DNA from: Alphaproteobacteria bacterium
GTDB taxonomy: Bacteria > Pseudomonadota > Alphaproteobacteria > Rhizobiales > OSC116
Length of the DNA stretch: 50,544 bases
Assembly (NCBI GenBank): GCA_002400495.2
Contig: NVQL02000014.1
Location: forward strand, 1,244 to 51,787
Direction: 5' to 3'
Under the pieces are notes generated by a model. That model was not told the origin of the DNA and did not search any database. It saw nothing but the letters and a program-made list of their open reading frames with translations. How positions within the stretch are numbered: position 1 is the stretch's first letter; each line of letters opens with the position of its first letter. Both the position numbers and the translations under genes were made by a program. Of this stretch, positions 1 to 11,005 are shown in pieces.

Positions 1-33
1 GTAGAGAAAGCCAAAGCCGCGATTGCTGCATAA
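1..33 (+). CDS. rplT: 50S ribosomal protein L20, C-terminal end (partial)
   Basis: The window opens inside a reading frame that ends VEKAKAAIAA-stop. This matches the usual C-terminus of ribosomal protein L20, and the gene directly upstream of pheS in many proteobacteria is rplT, so the context agrees. Only ten residues are visible. A strong intrinsic terminator follows 23 bases after the stop. The assignment rests on the tail sequence and synteny only. Confidence 0.75.
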   Translation, partial: VEKAKAAIAA

Positions 34-55
34 AGCAAGCTAAGCTGAAGATTTT

Positions 56-101
56 AAAGCTCTATGAGCGTGGTGTATACTACGTTGATAGGGCTTTTTT
101 T
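56..101 (+). terminator. Intrinsic terminator after rplT
   Basis: The arm AAAGCTCTAT (56-65) pairs with ATAGGGCTTT (88-97) with one G-U pair, the stem continues inward through AGCGT/ACGTT, and a run of T follows to 101. It separates rplT from pheS. It also explains why the in-frame ATG at 64 is not the pheS start: that codon lies inside the terminator stem. Confidence 0.85.
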
Positions 102-123
102 ATGTAAAAATATTGGAAAAAAC

Positions 124-1206
124 ATGGCAGACCTTGCTGAATTGGAACAAAAAATATCGGACGAAATTGCAGCGGCTGATGGTTTAACCGCGCTGGATAA
201 CATCCGCATCAACGCCTTGGGTAAAAAAGGCGAAATTTCGCTATTGCTCAAAACATTAGGCAAAATGCAACCCGATGAGCGCAAAACATTTGGCGCCGCC
301 GTCAACCAACTAAAAGGCCGCGTCAACCAAGTCCTAGCCGCTCGCAAGACCGTGTTAGAAGATGAAGAGCTAGACAGACGCCTCGCCACAGAAACCATGG
401 ATGTAACCTTGCCAGTACAGGCCGACCCAGCCAACCAAGGCCGCTTGCACCCACTCTCTCAAGTGTGGGAAGAGGTTGTGGCAATCTTTGCCGATATGGG
501 TTTTGCCGTAGCCGATGGCCCACACATCGAGACCGATTTTTACAATTTCACCGCGCTCAACATTCCGCCAGAACATCCTGCCCGCCAAGAGCATGATACA
601 TTTTATTTCGCCCCTGATGAGAATGGCGACCGCAAAGTGTTGCGCACCCAAACATCCAACGTGCAAATCCGCACCATGCAGACGCAAGAACCGCCCATCC
701 GCATCATCGCGCCAGGCCGCACTTACCGCAATGACAGCGATCTAACTCACACCCCACAATTTCATCAAGTCGAAGCGTTGGTGATTGATAAAACCACCAC
801 ATTGGCGCATTTAAAAGGCACATTGGAAGAATTTTTCAAAGCCTTCTTCGAAATTGACAATCTAAAAATGCGTTTCCGCGCCTCTCATTTCCCATTCACC
901 GAAGTCAGCTATGAAGTTGACATTGGCTACACTCGCAAAGGCAACCAAATCATAATTGGTGATGGCGATGAATGGCTAGAAATTTTAGGCAGCGGCATGG
1001 TGCATCCAAACGTTTTGCGAAATTGCGACCTAGACCCTGATGTATATCAAGGCTTTGCTTTCGGCATGGGCATTGACCGCATCGCCATGCTTAAATATGG
1101 CATCCCAGATTTACGCGCCTTCTTTGATGCCGACCTAAGATGGATCGACCATTACGGATTCGCCCCCTTCGACATTCCGTCTTTAACCGGAGGATTAAGC
1201 CGATGA
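124..1206 (+). CDS. pheS: Phenylalanine--tRNA ligase alpha subunit
   Basis: Catalytic alpha subunit of the cytoplasmic (alpha-beta)2 phenylalanyl-tRNA synthetase, 360 residues, a normal length. The N-terminal coiled-coil arm (about 1-90) is followed by the class II catalytic core, with [19 protein letters not shown], a motif 2 stretch around [10 protein letters not shown] and APGRTYRND, and the C-terminal motif 3 region [18 protein letters not shown]. The start at 124 gives the family N-terminus MADLAELEQ and follows a GGAAAA sequence; the upstream in-frame ATG at 64 is inside the rplT terminator. The stop codon overlaps the pheT start by 4 bases, so the two subunits are translationally coupled. 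Confidence 0.97.
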   Translation: MADLAELEQKISDEIAAADGLTALDNIRINALGKKGEISLLLKTLGKMQPDERKTFGAAVNQLKGRVNQVLAARKTVLEDEELDRRLATETMDVTLPVQADPANQGRLHPLSQVWEEVVAIFADMGFAVADGPHIETDFYNFTALNIPPEHPARQEHDTFYFAPDENGDRKVLRTQTSNVQIRTMQTQEPPIRIIAPGRTYRNDSDLTHTPQFHQVEALVIDKTTTLAHLKGTLEEFFKAFFEIDNLKMRFRASHFPFTEVSYEVDIGYTRKGNQIIIGDGDEWLEILGSGMVHPNVLRNCDLDPDVYQGFAFGMGIDRIAMLKYGIPDLRAFFDADLRWIDHYGFAPFDIPSLTGGLSR

Positions 1207-3620
1207 AATTTACGTTAAGCTGGTTAAAAGACCATTTAGATACAGACGCAAGCCTAGAGAAAATTTGCGAAACACTCACCCTTATCGGCCTCGAAGTCGA
1301 AGGTGTCGAAAACAACGCAGCCATACTAGCGCCTTTCACCGTGGGCTATGTTACGGATGCGATTCAACATCCTAACGCCGATAAATTGCGTTTATGCACG
1401 GTAGACATTGGCGATGGCGAAAGCATGCAAGTCGTCTGCGGCGCACCTAATGCGCGTGCTGGTATCAAAATTGTATTCGCCCGCGAAGGCCTGACAATTC
1501 CAAGCAACGGCATGCTGCTCAAACCAACCGAAATCCGCGGTGTAAAAAGCTGCGGCATGATGTGTTCCGAACGTGAAATGGGTATATCTGACGAGCATGA
1601 CGGCATCATTGAATTGCCTGAAGATGCTGAAGTCGGAAAGCCATTTGCCCCCATTTTAGGCATTGATGACCCCGTCATTGAAATCGCCATCACCCCCAAC
1701 CGCCCCGATGCCTTAGGCATTTATGGCGTTGCACGTGATTTAGCAGCGGCAGGTTTAGGCACACTAAAACCAAGCGTCATAAAACCCATTGCAGGCAGCT
1801 TCGAAAGCCAACAAAAAATTGGCTCATTAAGTGACGGCTGTCCACAATTTGCAGGTCGCTTGATTAAAAACATCGAAAACCGCCCCAGCCCCAAATGGCT
1901 GCAACAGCGTTTAATCGCCATCGGTTTGCGCCCCATTTCAGCTTTGGTCGACATCACCAATTATGTATCTTACGATCGCTGTCGTCCGTTGCATGTTTAT
2001 GATGCCGATAAACTCACTGGCGACATTGTCGCGCGCATGGGCAAACCAGATGATGCTCCCTTCACCGCCTTGGATGGTAAGGATTATTCCGCCACCGAAT
2101 CATTGCAAGTGATTGCCGATGATGCCCGCGTATTAGGCTTTGCAGGCGTAATGGGCGGCGAATATTCTGGCTCACAATTAGACACCACCAATGTATTCAT
2201 CGAATCGGCTTATTTCGACCGTATCGTCACCGCCATCACAGGCCGCCAAACAGGCATTGAATCCGATGCGCGTTATCGTAACCAACGCGGTATTGATACC
2301 CAATCATGCATCGAAGGCATTGAGCAAGCCACCCAATTGGTGCTAGATTTTTGTGGCACAGATAAAACCGAAATCAGCCATGTTGTCGTCGCTGGCCAAG
2401 CGCCAACCCGCGCCAAACGCATAGAATTTCCAATTGCTGAGGTTAAAAGAATCACATCTGTAGATGTGCCAACAGATAAAATAATCACCATCCTTACTGA
2501 CCTCGGTTTTGAGGTCACTGGATCAGGCGATGTTTTAGATGTGCTAGCACCAGAATGGCGGCCAGACATTAACGGCAAGCAAGATCTAGTCGAAGAGGTG
2601 ATCAGAATCTACGGCTTTGACAGCGTGATTGCCACAGCCTTGCCACGCACATTGGTGGTCAGCAAACCAGTATTGACACCCTTGCAAGACAAAACCGTAC
2701 GCAGCCGCCGTGTGCTGGCCGCCCGTGGTATGAAAGAAGCGGTGACTTATAGTTTTATTCCTGAAGAGCAAGCCAAAATGTTTGGCGGCGGCGCGGCAGA
2801 GCTGATATTGGACAACCCAATCTCGGTCGAAATGTCGACCATGCGGCCATCTTTATTACCAAACTTGCTAGCCGCCTCGGTGCGCAATGCAGGCCGTGGC
2901 ATTAATGACCAAGCCATGTTCGAGGTGGGGCAAATATTTTTGGGCGCAGAAAATGCCGACCAGAAAATATGCGCAGCGGGCATCAGACGCGGCACCGCCA
3001 CATTGGCAGGCCAAGACCGCCATTGGGCAGGCAAAAATAGCAAAGTCGATTTATATGATGTCAAAGCCGATGTGATGGCAGCGTTAAATGGCATTGGCGA
3101 AAAAGCCGAAAAATTCCAAATCACCACCAATGCGCCCGCTCATTATCACCCTGGCCGCAGTGGCACATTGCAGCTTGGCCCCAAAAACATCATCGCCCAT
3201 TTTGGCGAAGTCCACCCGCGCATCCTCAAAGCCTTTGGCATTAACGAGGTGATTGTGGCGTTTGAAATTACCCTGAATGCGATACCTCAAGCCAAACAGA
3301 AAAAAATTGGCAAAGGCGCGCTAAACTTGTCTAACCGCCTAGAAGTAAAACGCGACTTGGCATTCATTGTTGATGACAATGTCGAAGCCATTAAGCTGAT
3401 GAACGCGGTGATAGGCGCTGACAAAAAGCAAATAAGCGGCGTGAGCTTATTTGACGTTTATAACGGTGCGAATATGGCCGAAGGTAAAAAATCTTTGGCG
3501 GTTGAGTTCAGCATCAAGCAGAGCGATAAAACTCTAACTGACGAAGAGATTACCGCGATTATGGACAAGGTGGTTGCCAAAGTTGGCAAAGCCGTTGGCG
3601 GCCAATTGCGCGATTCATAA
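1203..3620 (+). CDS. pheT: Phenylalanine--tRNA ligase beta subunit
   Basis: Beta subunit of phenylalanyl-tRNA synthetase, 805 residues, normal length. Visible domains in order are the EMAP/tRNA-binding fold near residues 40-150 ([18 protein letters not shown]), the B3/B4 editing module, the B5 domain, the catalytic-like core, and the C-terminal anticodon-binding FDX-ACB domain ([17 protein letters not shown]). The start at 1203 ([12 protein letters not shown]) is chosen because it is the family N-terminus and follows a good GGAGG at 1189-1193. It forms an ATGA overlap with the pheS stop. The longer in-frame extension upstream lies wholly within pheS. Confidence 0.97.
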   Translation: MKFTLSWLKDHLDTDASLEKICETLTLIGLEVEGVENNAAILAPFTVGYVTDAIQHPNADKLRLCTVDIGDGESMQVVCGAPNARAGIKIVFAREGLTIPSNGMLLKPTEIRGVKSCGMMCSEREMGISDEHDGIIELPEDAEVGKPFAPILGIDDPVIEIAITPNRPDALGIYGVARDLAAAGLGTLKPSVIKPIAGSFESQQKIGSLSDGCPQFAGRLIKNIENRPSPKWLQQRLIAIGLRPISALVDITNYVSYDRCRPLHVYDADKLTGDIVARMGKPDDAPFTALDGKDYSATESLQVIADDARVLGFAGVMGGEYSGSQLDTTNVFIESAYFDRIVTAITGRQTGIESDARYRNQRGIDTQSCIEGIEQATQLVLDFCGTDKTEISHVVVAGQAPTRAKRIEFPIAEVKRITSVDVPTDKIITILTDLGFEVTGSGDVLDVLAPEWRPDINGKQDLVEEVIRIYGFDSVIATALPRTLVVSKPVLTPLQDKTVRSRRVLAARGMKEAVTYSFIPEEQAKMFGGGAAELILDNPISVEMSTMRPSLLPNLLAASVRNAGRGINDQAMFEVGQIFLGAENADQKICAAGIRRGTATLAGQDRHWAGKNSKVDLYDVKADVMAALNGIGEKAEKFQITTNAPAHYHPGRSGTLQLGPKNIIAHFGEVHPRILKAFGINEVIVAFEITLNAIPQAKQKKIGKGALNLSNRLEVKRDLAFIVDDNVEAIKLMNAVIGADKKQISGVSLFDVYNGANMAEGKKSLAVEFSIKQSDKTLTDEEITAIMDKVVAKVGKAVGGQLRDS

Positions 3621-3639
3621 TTCAACAAAAACCTACAAT

Positions 3640-3673
3640 AATGGCCGATGAATATAAAAATTCATCGGCCATT
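3640..3673. terminator. Bidirectional intrinsic terminator between pheT and hisG
   Basis: A perfect 14-bp inverted repeat, AATGGCCGATGAAT (3640-3653) and its complement (3660-3673), with a six-base loop and T-rich sequence on the plus side. It sits between convergent pheT and hisG and could end transcription from both sides. Confidence 0.85.
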
Positions 3674-3678
3674 TTGTT

Positions 3679-4650
3679 TTATTTGGTTGAAAGCCGTTGT
3701 TTAATTTGTGCAAATTGTTGCTGATCGGCGTTGAAAATATATTTTAAATCCGACACGCTGATATAATCAACTTGGCAAGATTTAAGATAATCAACAACCT
3801 CAAACACACGGCTTTTATCCGCCACCAAGGTCAATCTGTCGGCCTTATCGCCAAAGGGCAAAACACAACCCATATTATCAACCATATGCTTGATATTAGC
3901 GGCAGACAGGCCGTCTAACGCACAATTAATCTCTTGCTTCTGGCGGGCAGATTGCTCTGCTGCTGTCAGGTTGAGTAATTTTTCCAGCACCAATAACTGA
4001 TCATCATCCCAATCTGCCGTATATGACAATGTCAAATTGGCCTGAGAGCGCAAAATAACCCCGTCAGATAGAATTTTTAGATTATTGGCCGCAAGGGTCG
4101 AACCCGTCGATGTAATGTCGACAATCAGCTCAGCACTGCCCGCAGCAGGTGCGCCTTCTGTCGCGCCCGCGCTGGCCACCAACCGATAATTCTCAATGCC
4201 ATGATCAGCAAAAAAGTTAGCCGTCAGATTGTTATATTTAGTCGCAATGCGCAAACGCCGCCCATGATCATCACGGAAACGATTGGCAACTTCGTCCAAA
4301 TCTTGCATCACATTGACATCAATCCAACTTTGCGGCACGGCCACAATCACATTGGCATGACCAAACCCCAAAGGGTTAAGAATTTCAATCTTTTCATCAG
4401 CATTGAGGATGTTTTCGCGCAACAGGTCTTCACCCGTCACCCCCAAATGCACGTGGCCTTCATCTAACGCTTTAGCAATTTCAGAGGCGCTTAAAAACGC
4501 AATCTCAACATTATCTAAGCCTTCCAATGTGCCGCGATACCCGCGCGCGCCTTGGGTGCGTTTCAGTTTAAGCCCTAGTTTTTCAAAAAACGCTTGAGTA
4601 TTTTCTTGCAAGCGGCCTTTGCTTGGAATGGCAATGATTAAATTAGACAT
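3679..4650 (-). CDS. hisG: ATP phosphoribosyltransferase, catalytic subunit
   Basis: First committed step of histidine biosynthesis: ATP plus PRPP to phosphoribosyl-ATP. The protein has 323 residues and starts [16 protein letters not shown], with the family motifs [11 protein letters not shown] and the PRPP-binding stretch [18 protein letters not shown]. The start at 4650 follows GGGGAG with 7-base spacing; upstream in-frame codons lie in hisZ. It overlaps the 3' end of hisZ by 8 bases. The length exceeds the roughly 210-230 residues of classic short HisG, with an additional C-terminal ~100 residues, yet it is encoded with HisZ. Extended HisG of this sort is known from other alphaproteobacteria. 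Confidence 0.93.
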   Translation of the reverse strand: MSNLIIAIPSKGRLQENTQAFFEKLGLKLKRTQGARGYRGTLEGLDNVEIAFLSASEIAKALDEGHVHLGVTGEDLLRENILNADEKIEILNPLGFGHANVIVAVPQSWIDVNVMQDLDEVANRFRDDHGRRLRIATKYNNLTANFFADHGIENYRLVASAGATEGAPAAGSAELIVDITSTGSTLAANNLKILSDGVILRSQANLTLSYTADWDDDQLLVLEKLLNLTAAEQSARQKQEINCALDGLSAANIKHMVDNMGCVLPFGDKADRLTLVADKSRVFEVVDYLKSCQVDYISVSDLKYIFNADQQQFAQIKQRLSTK

Positions 4651-5812
4651 TTTTTGTCTCCCCTTCCAACAACTCAGCGAGGTGCGCATCCCACATCGAA
4701 GCACCAACCGCATTTATATGCTGCGCCGCGCCCAATTGTTTGGCCAACGTATCATAACGCCCACCACCAATAAGCGGCTTGTCGCTGCGGTCACCAAGGT
4801 CAATAATCTCAAACAACATGCCCGTATAATATTCAAACCCGCGCCCAAGCAGGCTGTTGAATAATATCTCATGCTTGGCAAAACCTTTAATGTTCAACGC
4901 GTCAATCGCATTAAACCGCGCCGCCAAAGCTTCAATTTGATCATCTAACCTAAGCTTATATTCTTGGTTCAACGTAGTTAGTCTTGCGAGACAGTCATCA
5001 GCTTTGCCACTGATGGCAAAAAATGCTTTGACGATTTGCAACGCTTCTTGCGGCAATTCAGGCGCGGCGGATAAAGCCGCTTGCTCCAAAAACCGCTCGG
5101 CAATTTCGCCCGCGCTGCGCCCGCCAATTAAGTCGATGCCGCTAAAGCTCAATACATTCTCAACCAGCATTTGCGCCGCATTCACCTCAAGCCCTTCAAT
5201 GGCGTTTAAAAACGCGGCACGTTCATTGTTAACGGGAGCCACTTGCGGCTTGGCCAATGCCTGCAGCAAATCATCCAGATTATTGTGCGATAAAAACAAG
5301 CGTTTTAGCTTTTTACGCCAAATGTCTGAAATGTTTAAATTATTCAGCAGGCTGAAAAACAATTCATAATCGCCCATTTGCAATTGCACATTTTTTATAC
5401 CCAGCTCGTCAATGGTCCGCAAAGCATATTCAATGGTTTCAATATCGGCTTTAAAACGATCTTCAGCCGCAAAAATCTCGATACCAGATTGAATGCTCTG
5501 TTTACACTGGTGCTGATCATCAGAGCGAAATACAGGCCCCGAATAAGCCAGCTTTGCAGGCTTTACCGTGCCACCAGCAAGGCTTCGAATATAATCTTTA
5601 GCTATGCATATGGTAAATTCTGGTCGCAGCACAAAATCTTGGCTGGCACTGGCATTCATCGCATTTTGCACCACATAAAGGCGGCGGCGCAAACCATCAC
5701 CCAACAAATCAAAATAAGCCGTAGCGCCCTGCACAATATCAGGATTGGCTTTTACATAACCTAAATCAGCACTTAATTTACTAATTTTTTCATTTACAGT
5801 ATTTTTTGTCAT
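4643..5812 (-). CDS. hisZ: ATP phosphoribosyltransferase regulatory subunit
   Basis: A HisRS-like paralogue that lacks aminoacylation and instead assembles with HisG and transmits histidine feedback. It has 389 residues and keeps the class II fold remnants: [16 protein letters not shown] for motif 1/2, [15 protein letters not shown], and the late motifs [14 protein letters not shown] and [15 protein letters not shown]. It sits between hisS and hisG (46 bases after hisS, 8-base overlap with hisG), an arrangement frequent in alphaproteobacteria. An AGGG sequence precedes the ATG. The missing canonical motif 2 (RxE, QFxQ) separates it from hisS. Confidence 0.92.
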   Translation of the reverse strand: MTKNTVNEKISKLSADLGYVKANPDIVQGATAYFDLLGDGLRRRLYVVQNAMNASASQDFVLRPEFTICIAKDYIRSLAGGTVKPAKLAYSGPVFRSDDQHQCKQSIQSGIEIFAAEDRFKADIETIEYALRTIDELGIKNVQLQMGDYELFFSLLNNLNISDIWRKKLKRLFLSHNNLDDLLQALAKPQVAPVNNERAAFLNAIEGLEVNAAQMLVENVLSFSGIDLIGGRSAGEIAERFLEQAALSAAPELPQEALQIVKAFFAISGKADDCLARLTTLNQEYKLRLDDQIEALAARFNAIDALNIKGFAKHEILFNSLLGRGFEYYTGMLFEIIDLGDRSDKPLIGGGRYDTLAKQLGAAQHINAVGASMWDAHLAELLEGETKNV

Positions 5813-5858
5813 TTTATGACCCTTTATATCTACATTGAACTTGAATTTTTAAAAAGTT

Positions 5859-7364
5859 TCAATGTTGATGATGGGGTTTGGCTAAAATTTCTTGTATTTT
5901 ACTGACTAAATCAGCAGATTTTATAGTTATTTGCGCCACTTGGCTAGTGCGCCATTCTTCGTTATCAGTAATGTCTTTTGAGGCTTTTGAACCGACAACT
6001 AAATCCTTAATGGTAATCTCATCATTGGCGCGTTCATCTTCACCTTGAATGACCACCAACGGCGCGCCGCGTTTGTCGGCATATTTTACCTGCGCCTTCA
6101 TACCGCTGCTGCCCATGTAAACTTCGGCTCTTATGCCCGCTTGGCGTAAATCCATCGCCATTTGTTGGTATGTCGCCCGCTCAGATTTATCCATCACCGT
6201 GATGATCACCGGCGCACGCACGCTTGCCGCTTTATGTTTACCCAATTTATCGAGCGCAGCATATAATCTGCTCACCCCGATAGATATACCCGTTGCAGGT
6301 ATCTCAATGCCCTTAAAACGTGCCACAAGCCCGTCATAACGGCCGCCACCACCCACAGAGCCAAAGCGCACTAAATTGCCCTTCTCGTCTTTAATTTCAA
6401 AGGTCAGTTCGGCTTCCATCACGGGGCCAGAATAATAACCAAGCCCGCGCACAATAGACGGGTCAAAACAAATCCGATCTTCCGCATAGCCTGCAGCCGA
6501 AGTCAAAACATCAATTTCGGCCAACTCAGCAATACCCGCTTCACCAATTTCACTGCCAGCAATCAATTCGGCCAACGCCGTCAATGTGGCTTTGTTAGTG
6601 TCTTTACCCGCTTCAACAAAAGCAATCACCTTGTCGATCGATGCCGCATCAAGTTGCGCACCTTTGGTGTAATCGCCACTTTCATCTTTGCGGCCTTCGC
6701 CGAGCAACAGCCTCACGCCATCACTGCCCAAACGGTCTAATTTATCCATCGCCCGCATCACAGTCAGGCGGGTCGCGGCCGAAGCTTCATCATCACCCAG
6801 CAAATTGATTTTATCCAACACACCATCAAGAATTTTCCGATTATTCATCCGAATGACATAATCACCACGCGCAATGTCGAGCTTTTCCATCACGTCCGAC
6901 CACATCATCGCCAATTCGGCATCTGCCGCCATTTCGGCGCTGCCAATCGTATCGGCATCAAATTGCACAAATTGTCTAAATCGCCCAGGGCCAGGTTTTT
7001 CGTTACGCCATACCGTGCCTGTTTGATAACGCCGAAACGGCTTGGCCAACGCGTCATAATTTTCAGCCACAAACCGTGCGGTCGGCGCGGTCAGGTCATA
7101 CCGTAATGACATCCACTGCTCGTCATCATCTTGCAACGCAAACACCCCTTCATTGGGGCGGTCGGCATCAGGCAAAAATTTACCCAAACATTCAGCAAAT
7201 TCTAAGGCAGGAGTTTCAAGCGGCTCAAAACCGTATAATTCATACACTTCGCCAATGGTTTTAATCATCGCGGCCATCGTGCGCACTTCATGAGCATTCA
7301 CATCACCAAAGCCACGCGGTAGTCTTGCTTTAGGGCGAAATGTTTTTTGTTTTTTCTTACTCAT
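5859..7364 (-). CDS. hisS: Histidine--tRNA ligase (alphaproteobacterial type)
   Basis: Histidyl-tRNA synthetase, 501 residues, class II. Visible are RGFGD near residue 17, motif 2 at about 114-136 ([20 protein letters not shown]), the histidine-binding region at 304-317 ([14 protein letters not shown]) and GGGGRYDGL at 338-346, followed by the anticodon-binding domain. Two normally strict positions differ from the common bacterial form: RHE is RNE in motif 2 and RGLDYY is RGLGYY. These changes match the divergent HisRS of alphaproteobacteria whose tRNA-His lacks the extra G at -1. It is the first gene of hisS-hisZ-hisG and lies 73 bases downstream of tadC. Confidence 0.95.
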   Translation of the reverse strand: MSKKKQKTFRPKARLPRGFGDVNAHEVRTMAAMIKTIGEVYELYGFEPLETPALEFAECLGKFLPDADRPNEGVFALQDDDEQWMSLRYDLTAPTARFVAENYDALAKPFRRYQTGTVWRNEKPGPGRFRQFVQFDADTIGSAEMAADAELAMMWSDVMEKLDIARGDYVIRMNNRKILDGVLDKINLLGDDEASAATRLTVMRAMDKLDRLGSDGVRLLLGEGRKDESGDYTKGAQLDAASIDKVIAFVEAGKDTNKATLTALAELIAGSEIGEAGIAELAEIDVLTSAAGYAEDRICFDPSIVRGLGYYSGPVMEAELTFEIKDEKGNLVRFGSVGGGGRYDGLVARFKGIEIPATGISIGVSRLYAALDKLGKHKAASVRAPVIITVMDKSERATYQQMAMDLRQAGIRAEVYMGSSGMKAQVKYADKRGAPLVVIQGEDERANDEITIKDLVVGSKASKDITDNEEWRTSQVAQITIKSADLVSKIQEILAKPHHQH

Positions 7365-7437
7365 GAGAAACCTATATTTAAATAAAATTCTTTCGCAAGA
7401 CTTTTAACGCAGTGCGGGGGTTTGAGCAAGTGTTTAG

Positions 7438-8409
7438 CTAGAAATTTTTAGCCACAGTCATAATGGTTGGGCCCAGAATCACCGCAAAAATAACTGGCAG
7501 AAAAAATACAATCATCGGCACAGTGAGTTTGGGTGGCAAAGAAGCCGCCTTTTTCTCGGCGCGGGTCATCCGCGCATCGCGATTTTCTTGGCTAATCACG
7601 CGCAAGGCCGTTCCCAATGGTGTGCCATATTGTTCGGCTTGCACCAAGCTGGTGGTCAGCGCTTTAATTTCATCAAGCCCTGTACGGCGGGCAAAGTTGC
7701 GATAAGCAACCTTACGTGAGGATAAATAAGAAAGCTCCGCCGTCGTCAACGCCAATTCTTCTGACATTTCGACGCTTTGTACTGATATTTCGGCAGCCAC
7801 TTTGTTAAATGCCGCTTCAATCGCCATGCCCGATTCAACACAAATCAGCAATAAATCCATAGTGTCGGGAAACACCTCGCGTAAAACCTCTTTGCGTTTA
7901 GAGATGGCGTTGGAAATATACATATTGGGCAAGTAAAAACCCACCATCGCAACACCAAACGAATAACACCACAACATGGTGGTGGTTTGATCATGACGAT
8001 TGATAAAAAACAGATAAATCAGCGACGCAATGAACAGGATGATCGGCATCACCATGCGAAAGAACAAAAATACATAAATCGGTGTTTGCCCCCGAAACCC
8101 TGCATTGCGTAATTTATCAACGGTTTCTTCACTCTCAAAAGCTTTGCGTAAATTAAATTTTTCGACCACCGATTTCATAAAATTAACTTTGGAGCCAGGC
8201 GTGCGTTGCAAGGTTTTCTTGTTAATTTCATCCAATTGCCGCTCGCGCAAACGCTTGCGTTCATCGGCCACAGATTTCATCCGCGTGTCTAAACTATTGC
8301 TCTGCAAAGCGGGCCCAACAAATACCATAATGGTGATGAACGAGCTGATGCCAACCACCATCATGATCAGATTTTCAGAATTTGTCATGAAATTAACAAA
8401 ACCATCCAT
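7438..8409 (-). CDS. tadC: Tad/Flp pilus inner-membrane platform protein TadC
   Basis: Type II secretion F-domain membrane protein, 323 residues, the second of two platform proteins on which the Flp pilus is assembled. It has an N-terminal membrane segment, a conserved cytoplasmic F domain (LLLICVESGMAIEAAFNKVA and ALTTSLVQAEQYGTPLG), and C-terminal membrane segments ending in PVIFAVILGPTIM. The start follows GGGGCGG. It lies 9 bases after tadB as the last gene of the pilus run; the hisS group follows 73 bases later with no obvious terminator between. Confidence 0.9.
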   Translation of the reverse strand: MDGFVNFMTNSENLIMMVVGISSFITIMVFVGPALQSNSLDTRMKSVADERKRLRERQLDEINKKTLQRTPGSKVNFMKSVVEKFNLRKAFESEETVDKLRNAGFRGQTPIYVFLFFRMVMPIILFIASLIYLFFINRHDQTTTMLWCYSFGVAMVGFYLPNMYISNAISKRKEVLREVFPDTMDLLLICVESGMAIEAAFNKVAAEISVQSVEMSEELALTTAELSYLSSRKVAYRNFARRTGLDEIKALTTSLVQAEQYGTPLGTALRVISQENRDARMTRAEKKAASLPPKLTVPMIVFFLPVIFAVILGPTIMTVAKNF

Positions 8410-8418
8410 ATGCCGCCC

Positions 8419-9399
8419 CTAAATTTTCATATTAATCATTTGGCGCATCACCAAGATACCGCACACCATCCAAAAAATCGAACCACCGATTATAAAATGC
8501 CCCATTTGGGTGTCAAATAACGGGTCTAAATAACCCGGCGACATGGCAGAGATGGCCACAATAATCAAAATCGGCAATGAACCAATAATCCCCGCACTTG
8601 ATTTAGCTTCGGTTGACATGGCATCAATTTTAGCCCGCATTCTATGCCGATCGCGAATGATTTTGGATAGGTTAGATAAAGTTTCAGATAAATTGCCACC
8701 CATTGTCTGTTGAATATTGACCACAATCGCCAGAAAATTAAGCTCAGGCAATTCAATGCGATCATTCATCCGAAACAAGCCCTCTTGAATGGTGATGCCC
8801 ATTTTTTGCTCGTTGATCAGCAATGCAAATTCACCGCGTAACGGTTCGACAGATTCTTCAGCAATCATTTTAAGCGCATCATTGAGCGGCAGGCCAGAGC
8901 GTACACCCCGCACCACCACATCAATCGCACTTGGCAATTCTTTTAAAAATTTGGCTTGGCGGCGTTTTTTAAGCCAATTTAGCATCATTCGTGGAACACC
9001 CAATGCCCCAACAAATAACGCCCCGCCTGCAATCATCGGGCTGGCCGTAAAGATAAGAGCAGCCAAAGCACAACAGACACCGCAAACCACACTCAATATA
9101 TAAAAACCCGTAATCGATATGCCCAAACCAGCTTGCAATAAGCGTTGCGGCATTGATATTTTTCTATTTTTTTTATCTTTTTCGCGTTTTTTGAGTTTGT
9201 TTTGAATCTCTTTGCGTTTTTGGTCATTGCGCTGATTGTTAAGCATGGTATCGCGGCTAGCATGAGCCTGTGGTTGCGCACGGCCAATGTTTTTATGGCG
9301 TATAGTGGCTTTTGATTTGCCAAAAATACTGCTCAAAATGGTATAAACCACCCCCAGCACAATGGCAGCGACGATAAATATGGTGGCCAATTGCACCAT
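8419..9399 (-). CDS. tadB: Tad/Flp pilus inner-membrane platform protein TadB
   Basis: First platform protein of the Flp pilus machine, 326 residues, with a type II secretion F domain: DVVVRGVRSGLPLNDALKMI and LAIVVNIQQTMGGNLSETL. Membrane segments are at about residues 5-25, two near 95-140, and two at the C-terminus. A basic lysine-rich stretch (about 55-75) lies between the first and second segments. The start at 9399 (MVQLATIFIVAAIV) is chosen because it begins the first membrane segment; the longer frame upstream runs through the end of cpaF. It begins 13 bases after the cpaF stop. Confidence 0.9.
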   Translation of the reverse strand: MVQLATIFIVAAIVLGVVYTILSSIFGKSKATIRHKNIGRAQPQAHASRDTMLNNQRNDQKRKEIQNKLKKREKDKKNRKISMPQRLLQAGLGISITGFYILSVVCGVCCALAALIFTASPMIAGGALFVGALGVPRMMLNWLKKRRQAKFLKELPSAIDVVVRGVRSGLPLNDALKMIAEESVEPLRGEFALLINEQKMGITIQEGLFRMNDRIELPELNFLAIVVNIQQTMGGNLSETLSNLSKIIRDRHRMRAKIDAMSTEAKSSAGIIGSLPILIIVAISAMSPGYLDPLFDTQMGHFIIGGSIFWMVCGILVMRQMINMKI

Positions 9400-9412
9400 T
9401 TGTGGGTCAAGG

Positions 9413-10987
9413 CTAAGCAAAATTATCCTCCTGCGCTGCACTTCTGGTGAGCGCTTCGGCCAGTTTTTCATGCTCATTATAATAGCGGGCTTTGTCCCAG
9501 AAATGTGGTTTGACAATGCCTGTTGATGCATGTCGACCAATGAGATTGCCATTGGCATCCTCACCCTCAAAGCTATAGGTAAATAAATCTTGCAAAACCA
9601 CCACATCGCCTTCCATACCAATCACTTCGCTAATATGGGTGATGCGCCGCGAGCCATCACGCATTCGCGAGGCTTGGATGACAATGTCAATCGCCCCCGC
9701 AATCATTTCTTTAATGGTGATGCTGGGCAGGCTATAGCCCATGGTAATCATACTCTCCATCCGCGACATGGCTTCGCGCGGGCTGTTGGCATGCAATGTG
9801 CCCATCGAGCCATCATGGCCAGTATTCATCGCTTGCAATAAATCAAACGCTTCTGGGCCACGCACCTCACCAACAATGATGCGTTCTGGGCGCATCCGCA
9901 AACAGTTTTTAATCAGGTCACGCATGGTCACCTCGCCTTCGCCTTCAAGGTTAGGCGGGCGGGTCTCTAAGCGCACCACATGATCTTGTTGCAATTGCAA
10001 TTCGGCGGTATCTTCACAGGTAATCACCCGTTCATCATGATCAACAAATTGCGTCATGCAATTGAGCAATGTGGTTTTGCCCGAGCCTGTACCACCCGAA
10101 ATCAGCACATTACAGCGCGAGCGGCCGATAATCTCTAAAATCGTTGCGCCATCAGCCGAAATAGACCCAAAACCAACCAAATTGGCCAAGGTTAGCTTGT
10201 CTTTCTTAAATTTACGAATGGTCAATGTTGGGCCGTCAATCGCCAAGGGCGGCGCAATCACGTTCACCCGCGAGCCGTCCATCAATCGCGCGTCACATAT
10301 CGGGCTGCTTTCATCAACGCGGCGGCCCACTTGGCTCACAATGCGTTGGCAAATATTCATCAATTGCTCATTATCTTGAAATTTAATATTGGTCAATTGC
10401 ATTTTGCCATTCACCTCAATATAGCATTTATCAGCGCCATTGACCATAATATCGGCAATGTCATCACGTGCCAATAATGGCTCTAACGGGCCATAACCCA
10501 GCACGTCATTGCAAATATCTTCGAGCAATTCTTCTTGCTCAGCAATCGACATCACGCCGCCCTGAATGATCAGAATTTCATTGACCACGTCAGCAATTTC
10601 AGCGCGTGTGGTGTCATTGTCCATCTCGGCCAATTGGCTCATATCAATGGTTTCGATCAATGTATCAAATACGGTTTTTTTAGTGGCGTAATATTCAGGT
10701 GTTTTGTCAGTGGCGATATGTGTTGCGACCTCAGCTTGCACCTTAATGTCAGGTATATATGCAGGTGCTAATGGCTGCTTCACATGTTGGCTTGGTGTTT
10801 GCTCCGTTATTCCTCCTAATGCTTGCATAGCTGGGGGTTGCATAGCAGGAGGTTGCGGGGCAGATGACGGCAGGAGAGGGACTTCAGGCTGCATGTCCGC
10901 AGGCACAGTTACAGGTGCAGCAACTGGCGGGTTAGGCGCAGCAGGAGCGTCAGGCTTACTACCAAATTCATCACGTTTTCCAAACAT
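9413..10987 (-). CDS. cpaF: Flp pilus assembly ATPase CpaF/TadA
   Basis: Hexameric secretion ATPase that powers Flp pilus assembly at the inner membrane, 524 residues. The first ~75 residues are a proline/alanine-rich low-complexity tail. The N-terminal domain includes [20 protein letters not shown], followed by Walker A GGTGSGKT (298-305), the Asp box CEDTAEL, Walker [18 protein letters not shown], and the His box [20 protein letters not shown] precedes the ATG. It follows cpaE by 18 bases in the pilus operon. The P-rich N-terminus has tandem PPAMQ repeats at about residues 46-55. Confidence 0.96.
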   Translation of the reverse strand: MFGKRDEFGSKPDAPAAPNPPVAAPVTVPADMQPEVPLLPSSAPQPPAMQPPAMQALGGITEQTPSQHVKQPLAPAYIPDIKVQAEVATHIATDKTPEYYATKKTVFDTLIETIDMSQLAEMDNDTTRAEIADVVNEILIIQGGVMSIAEQEELLEDICNDVLGYGPLEPLLARDDIADIMVNGADKCYIEVNGKMQLTNIKFQDNEQLMNICQRIVSQVGRRVDESSPICDARLMDGSRVNVIAPPLAIDGPTLTIRKFKKDKLTLANLVGFGSISADGATILEIIGRSRCNVLISGGTGSGKTTLLNCMTQFVDHDERVITCEDTAELQLQQDHVVRLETRPPNLEGEGEVTMRDLIKNCLRMRPERIIVGEVRGPEAFDLLQAMNTGHDGSMGTLHANSPREAMSRMESMITMGYSLPSITIKEMIAGAIDIVIQASRMRDGSRRITHISEVIGMEGDVVVLQDLFTYSFEGEDANGNLIGRHASTGIVKPHFWDKARYYNEHEKLAEALTRSAAQEDNFA

Positions 10988-11005
10988 ATTTATTCCCCTA
11001 AACCT

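Noticed and set aside
64..123. Upstream in-frame ATG for pheS at 64
   Set aside because: The codon lies inside the rplT terminator stem; the family N-terminus begins at 124.
54..434. Minus-strand open frames across pheS
   Set aside because: They lie wholly antisense to a well-supported gene, with low-complexity serine/alanine-rich translations.
9400..9621. N-terminal extension of TadB
   Set aside because: This part overlaps cpaF in another frame and has no TadB-like sequence before the membrane segment at 9399.
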